From positions 1 to 10,189 of the forward strand of contig JAYVSL010000084.1 of NCBI GenBank assembly GCA_043775355.1: a stretch of DNA of 10,189 nucleotides, in the 5' to 3' direction. Each line of letters begins with the position of its first letter. Position 1 is the stretch's first letter. The notes below the pieces were generated by a model. That model was not told the DNA's origin and ran no database searches. It saw only the letters and a program-made list of their open reading frames with translations. Origin of the DNA: BOG-1363 sp043775355. Its GTDB lineage: Bacteria; Planctomycetota; UBA11346. Shown in pieces: positions 6,853 to 10,189 of the stretch. The position numbers and the translations under genes were made by a program.

Positions 6853-8703
6853 TTATGGCTGCGATAGCGGAAGCGAAATGGTTACCGCAGTCCCTTGTCC
6901 AACGGTGGACTGAATTGCGGCATCTGCCGATAACTCTTCCGCCAAAATTTTTAAAATAACATTGAGTCCCACCGGACGAACGCCACTGAGTTTTCCGTCT
7001 TCTGCGTCATAGCTGACGGTAAAGACCAAGCCTTGCGCCGCGTGATCATCAAGGCCGTCTGCAACTTCTCGCGTCAATATCTGCTGTTCAACCGCCATGT
7101 CGCGCATGCGTTGCGGATCAATGCCTCTCCCATCATCAGCGACGGTCACCACCACGTGGTGCTCATTTCGCTCAACGCCGATGGTGAGTAATGGCGCTGG
7201 TGGCTTTCCGGCCTGCTGACGAATCGTTGGCGTGTCAAATCCTTGATCACAAGTAAAGCGCAGCAAATGCGGCAGCACACGATTGAGCACCCCCAAGTGG
7301 ACGTGATCAACCATGACTTCTTCGCCATGGACTGAAAATCGCACCTCCAAGCCGCGCCGTCGAGCCAACGGTGCTACCAAACGAATGCTTGGCGCCAATC
7401 CAATGCGCACTGGTTGCGCCAGCATACCAGCCAACTGAACCAGTGTTGAACGCTTAGCCAACCGCAAATCCATTTGCGCGGGTGGTTGTACTCCGCGTTG
7501 GCCAGCGTTAGTCGAAATGATCTTACCGGCTACATCATTTTGATTGCCCAACAATGCTCGGAATTGCCGTTCAACGGCAATCACTGCGGCTTCCAGGTCA
7601 GCGACACCGAAGCGACAGCGTCGAACTTCGATATCACTCAAATGGTTCATCCCCAGATAGCGCACCAATTCCATATCGAAATTGCGCGCCGCCAACTCCA
7701 ACGCCGCTAAACCAAAAACCTCGCCGCCGCTGCGCAATGCGCGAACATTGCGCTGCATATCGCACAATTGAACACGGTCAGGCGCAGTTCCCATGCGTCC
7801 CGAAAGTTCGTTCATCTGTTTTACTAAACTGCGAATGTTTACCAAAAAGCCGTGAAATAAATCGACGTCTTCTGCCATGGCTTTCAGTTGCTGATAGTCC
7901 AACTGGGACTGCTCGGCCGCTGCTGCTAATCGGCGCTCATCAGTGATATCCGTGAGCGTCACCAGTACGCCGCTTGCCTCCGCCGCGCCATTGGCATCGC
8001 TTCGCGTCCGACGAACATCGGTGCTATTTTCCAGGCTGTAAAAATGCAAACGCAAGACGATGGGGCCATTGGCACGCTGCACGGTCACCATTTTTAATGG
8101 ATTGACTTCATCAAGCCCGACCACGTCCACCGTTCCACTACGCACAATCGCCAAATAATCAGACAGCCGACGACGAAGCGTGAGATTCGCTGAACCAGGT
8201 ACTAATAAATCTCCCAGCTCCAGTCCCTCTAAATCAGGTCGGCCAAGCAGTTCGGCAGTCGCGCTTGAGCGATCCGGTTGAATACGCCCAAGCACATCAA
8301 CTGAGAGCAAGCCGATGGGCAGCGTATCAAAAATGAGTCGCATCGATGCATTGCGCCGAGAAATCTGTTCGCGCCAGCCACGTTGCGATCCTAGCAAGCG
8401 ATTGATTTCCACGCCGAGTCGGCCGATCTCGTCGGTTCCGGCATCGTCTACCAAACTGATTTGGTCATTAGTCTGACCGATCTCTGCCAGATCCTCGCTG
8501 AGACGCTTAATGCGAGAAAGCCGCGAAAGAAGACTCCATTCAAATAGAATCACCAATGCCATCACCAATGTTCCGCCAATTACCGCAATAGCCGTCATCA
8601 GACTCGTCCATGTCATGCAGACCAACACCGCGATCACGACCGCGAAAAGAGCCGCCAGGGTTCGCACCCGCACCGATAGCATCAAGGACGACAGGAAAGA
8701 CAT
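6853..8703 (-). CDS. Membrane-bound HAMP-PAS-HPt-CheA-like ATPase protein, probable pseudokinase
   Basis: This 616-residue protein starts with two membrane segments (about 15-31 and 35-58) with almost no external loop. A HAMP linker follows (about 59-110, with DEIGRLGVEINRLL at 91-104), then a PAS domain (about 120-255, from RLIFDTLPIGLLSVD to VLVTLTDITDERR). Next comes a helical HPt-like domain (about 275-350) and a C-terminal ATPase of the CheA type (about 430-616). CheA-like landmarks are PSIRLVAPLARRRGLEV (438-454), HLLRFTCDQGFD (479-490), VADDGRGIDPQRM (521-533) and a GTAVTISLPLS end (604-614). The HPt phospho-acceptor position is Arg321 instead of His; the N-box Asn position is Phe483; the G2 box reads SGVRPVGLNVI instead of SGRGVGMDVV. 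The G1 DDGRGID is intact. Autophosphorylation therefore looks unlikely. No CheW domain or receiver is present, and no regulator gene is adjacent. The ATG at 8703 has only a weak GAGG about 14 bases upstream. It is divergent from the permease gene. Confidence 0.85.
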   Translation of the reverse strand: MSFLSSLMLSVRVRTLAALFAVVIAVLVCMTWTSLMTAIAVIGGTLVMALVILFEWSLLSRLSRIKRLSEDLAEIGQTNDQISLVDDAGTDEIGRLGVEINRLLGSQRGWREQISRRNASMRLIFDTLPIGLLSVDVLGRIQPDRSSATAELLGRPDLEGLELGDLLVPGSANLTLRRRLSDYLAIVRSGTVDVVGLDEVNPLKMVTVQRANGPIVLRLHFYSLENSTDVRRTRSDANGAAEASGVLVTLTDITDERRLAAAAEQSQLDYQQLKAMAEDVDLFHGFLVNIRSLVKQMNELSGRMGTAPDRVQLCDMQRNVRALRSGGEVFGLAALELAARNFDMELVRYLGMNHLSDIEVRRCRFGVADLEAAVIAVERQFRALLGNQNDVAGKIISTNAGQRGVQPPAQMDLRLAKRSTLVQLAGMLAQPVRIGLAPSIRLVAPLARRRGLEVRFSVHGEEVMVDHVHLGVLNRVLPHLLRFTCDQGFDTPTIRQQAGKPPAPLLTIGVERNEHHVVVTVADDGRGIDPQRMRDMAVEQQILTREVADGLDDHAAQGLVFTVSYDAEDGKLSGVRPVGLNVILKILAEELSADAAIQSTVGQGTAVTISLPLSQP

Positions 8704-8792
8704 CGGCGCAAAGATACCTCACATCTGCCGCCTGCGCCAAAGATCTCACCGCGACGCTCGACGTGCCTCTAGCGAGGGGGCATTGGACTTCC
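8704..8792. other. Short divergent promoter region
   Basis: These 89 bases separate the start of the CheA-like gene (minus) from the permease gene (plus) and should carry both promoters. No clear -35/-10 pair was found. A GAGGGGG run at 8774-8780 lies 12 bases before the permease ATG and may be its ribosome-binding site, although the spacing is long. Confidence 0.4.
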
Positions 8793-10172
8793 ATGCTGCG
8801 CGCCATGCTCGCGTGGCACCTTGGTTTGCGTTATCTGCGTACTCGTCGCACCGCGTGGCTGGCCCTTGCGGCAATTACTCTCACGGTCGCCGTACCGGTG
8901 GTCGTTCTCGGCGTTATGCAGGGTTTTATCGACATCACTCGCCTGCAAGTCCGCGCCAATGAGAGCGACCTCACCATCGAGGCGCCGTGGCAAAACGGTC
9001 CATTGGTGCAAAATGCACAAGATCTGGCTGACGTGCGGGCAACCACCGGTGTGCTCACGGTTGCGCCGTTTATTTCGACGTACGCCATTCTGACTCCGAA
9101 AGACAGTGCCGCCGATTTGCGTTTAAATCTGCCCTGTTTAGTCGACGCGGTCGATTGGGGACTCGACAGCACCATGGGGCGACTGGCCCCGGCGATGCTG
9201 CATCCACGACCCGTGACCGATTTGCATTCCGCGCCACTACGGCCAGATGAACGTGGCAGCGGACTGATGACACCCGCATGGCGCGATCATCTCCTGTTTA
9301 CTGGCATCGATTTGGTCAGCGGTCTGGGACTTGGACCGCTGCCGCTGCCGCCGCGCCAACGGCCAGTCAGCGGCATGGTCATCGGGCGAGAACTCGCGTA
9401 CACCTATGGTCTGCGCCCTGGGCAAAGCGTACGCTTAACCGTGCCCAATGGTTCTGGTGGCACGACCGGCCAAGTCATTGCCGAAATCAGCGACACCATC
9501 GGCACCGGCATTTATGAGATTGATCGCTCGGTCGGAATTCTGCCATTACCCTTGGGGCAAAAACTTGCTGACTTGCACGCACGCGGAGCACGGCCGGCGC
9601 AAGTCAGCGGTTTTCGCGTTCAACTGGCGACCACTGCCAGCCCTGAAAATATCCGTCGTGAACTGGTACAAAGTACCGGCCAGCGCGTGAGCACGTGGAT
9701 GGAACGACGCGGCAATTTGGTAAAAAGTTTCGAAATCCAACGCAACGTCATCGGCTTAGTGATGATTCTAATTCAAGGAATTGCGGTGTTCATCGTTTAC
9801 GCGGTATTCAGCACGCTGGTGGCAGAAAAACGTCATGACATCGGCGTGTTGCTCGGCCTTGGTGCGCGTCGCCGTGACATCGCCAACGCATTTCTGATCG
9901 CTGGACTGGTCGCCTGCATTGCTGGTGGCGTGCTCGGTTGGGCGATCGGCTGGAGCGCTTTACTCGCGCTCAACCCCCTCAGTAATTTTTTTGGCGTGCC
10001 GCTTTTTCCGCAGGAAGTGCTCTACACCCCAGAAGCTCCGATCAGCTGGAATCCGCTCATTCCACTATTTTTTACAGGCGTCATGAGTTTCGTCGGACTG
10101 TGCGCGGTCCTCTTACCTGCCCGTCGCGCCAGTCGCATTGATCCGATTGCCATTTTGCGGGAGGGCGGCTGA
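8793..10172 (+). CDS. FtsX/LolC-LolE-type ABC transporter permease
   Basis: This 459-residue inner-membrane protein has the MacB/LolCE plan: a short cytoplasmic N-terminus with LRYLRTRRT, a first membrane segment at about 21-43, a large periplasmic domain (about 45-315), and a C-terminal FtsX domain with three further segments (about 318-342, 364-392 and 420-441). Typical sequences are GIYEIDRSVGILPLPL in the periplasmic domain (compare the EID region of LolC), EKRHDIGVLLGLGARRRDI after the second segment (the coupling helix contacting the ATPase), and the end LPARRASRIDPIAILRE. In a diderm this family releases outer-membrane lipoproteins to LolA. Other FtsX-like exporters cannot be excluded, so no symbol is given. 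At 459 residues it is somewhat longer than LolC (about 400). The ATG at 8793 is used; Met5 at 8805 is an alternative. The stop overlaps the start of the next gene by one base, so the two are translationally coupled. Confidence 0.88.
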   Translation: MLRAMLAWHLGLRYLRTRRTAWLALAAITLTVAVPVVVLGVMQGFIDITRLQVRANESDLTIEAPWQNGPLVQNAQDLADVRATTGVLTVAPFISTYAILTPKDSAADLRLNLPCLVDAVDWGLDSTMGRLAPAMLHPRPVTDLHSAPLRPDERGSGLMTPAWRDHLLFTGIDLVSGLGLGPLPLPPRQRPVSGMVIGRELAYTYGLRPGQSVRLTVPNGSGGTTGQVIAEISDTIGTGIYEIDRSVGILPLPLGQKLADLHARGARPAQVSGFRVQLATTASPENIRRELVQSTGQRVSTWMERRGNLVKSFEIQRNVIGLVMILIQGIAVFIVYAVFSTLVAEKRHDIGVLLGLGARRRDIANAFLIAGLVACIAGGVLGWAIGWSALLALNPLSNFFGVPLFPQEVLYTPEAPISWNPLIPLFFTGVMSFVGLCAVLLPARRASRIDPIAILREGG

Positions 10173-10189
10173 TGAACTCCGCGCAAGCT
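10172..10189 (+). CDS. Start of the next gene, probably the partner ABC ATPase (cut by the window edge)
   Basis: An ATG begins on the last base of the permease stop codon (TGATG), with GGGAGG at 10159-10164, seven bases upstream. Only six codons (MNSAQA) are inside the window, too few to identify a family. By context the permease needs a cytoplasmic ATPase, and in lol loci the LolD gene usually follows LolC directly. The existence of a coupled gene is well supported; the LolD-type identity is inference. Confidence 0.6.

Noticed and set aside
6680..6913. A 77-codon plus-strand frame across the non-coding region
   Set aside because: It runs into the 3' end of the CheA-like gene on the opposite strand, and I saw no ribosome-binding site or protein features.
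8610..8792. A 61-codon N-terminal extension of the permease
   Set aside because: It overlaps the divergent CheA-like gene start and is a Pro/Arg-rich shadow; family permeases begin just before the first membrane segment, as from the ATG at 8793.

Overview
This window of about 10.2 kb is ordinary chromosomal DNA, not an obvious mobile element. It is GC-rich (mid-fifties percent by eye) and densely coding on both strands. The organism looks like a diderm (Gram-negative-type) bacterium: one gene encodes an exported beta-barrel-like protein ending in Phe, and another encodes a LolC/LolE-type ABC permease followed by the first codons of a translationally coupled gene. The phylum cannot be fixed from the sequence. 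The folate-gene fusion and the divergent CheA-like protein hint at a less-studied lineage, but that is only an impression. I saw no tRNA, rRNA, CRISPR array, insertion sequence or integrase.

Layout. Positions 1-2708 (minus strand) form a probable transcription unit: UDP-glucose 6-dehydrogenase (ugd, 1332-2708), a small DUF1877/YfbM-like protein five bases downstream (838-1326), and the N-terminal part of cinA (1-716, running off the left edge). Positions 2709-2945 are a divergent intergenic region. Positions 2946-3767 (plus) encode a 273-residue secreted, probable outer-membrane beta-barrel protein. It converges, with only 15 bases between the stops, on a 942-residue minus-strand gene (3783-6611). 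Positions 6612-6852 are non-coding and contain hairpins and short direct repeats. Positions 6853-8703 (minus) encode a 616-residue membrane protein with HAMP-PAS-HPt-CheA-type ATPase architecture. Divergent from it, 8793-10172 (plus) encodes an FtsX/LolC-type permease, with the next gene starting at 10172.

The most interesting gene is the 942-residue fusion. It joins a FolD domain (methylene-tetrahydrofolate dehydrogenase/cyclohydrolase), a zinc-type homocysteine S-methyltransferase domain and a methylenetetrahydrofolate-reductase-like domain in one chain. Together these would cover one-carbon flow from formyl/methenyl-folate to methionine. Only the middle domain keeps all its expected catalytic residues. 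The FolD domain has Gln where the general-base Lys is expected, which predicts a dehydrogenase without cyclohydrolase. The reductase-like domain has lost its catalytic Glu, the His/Thr/Arg-Asp-Arg-Asn segment and the Gly-Asp-Pro-Pro motif. The start codon sits just behind a Shine-Dalgarno sequence that can be closed in a 7-bp hairpin.

The second surprise is the CheA-like protein. Its HPt phospho-acceptor position is Arg, and its ATPase N-box Asn and G2 box are altered, so it may be a pseudokinase. No response regulator lies next to it in this window.
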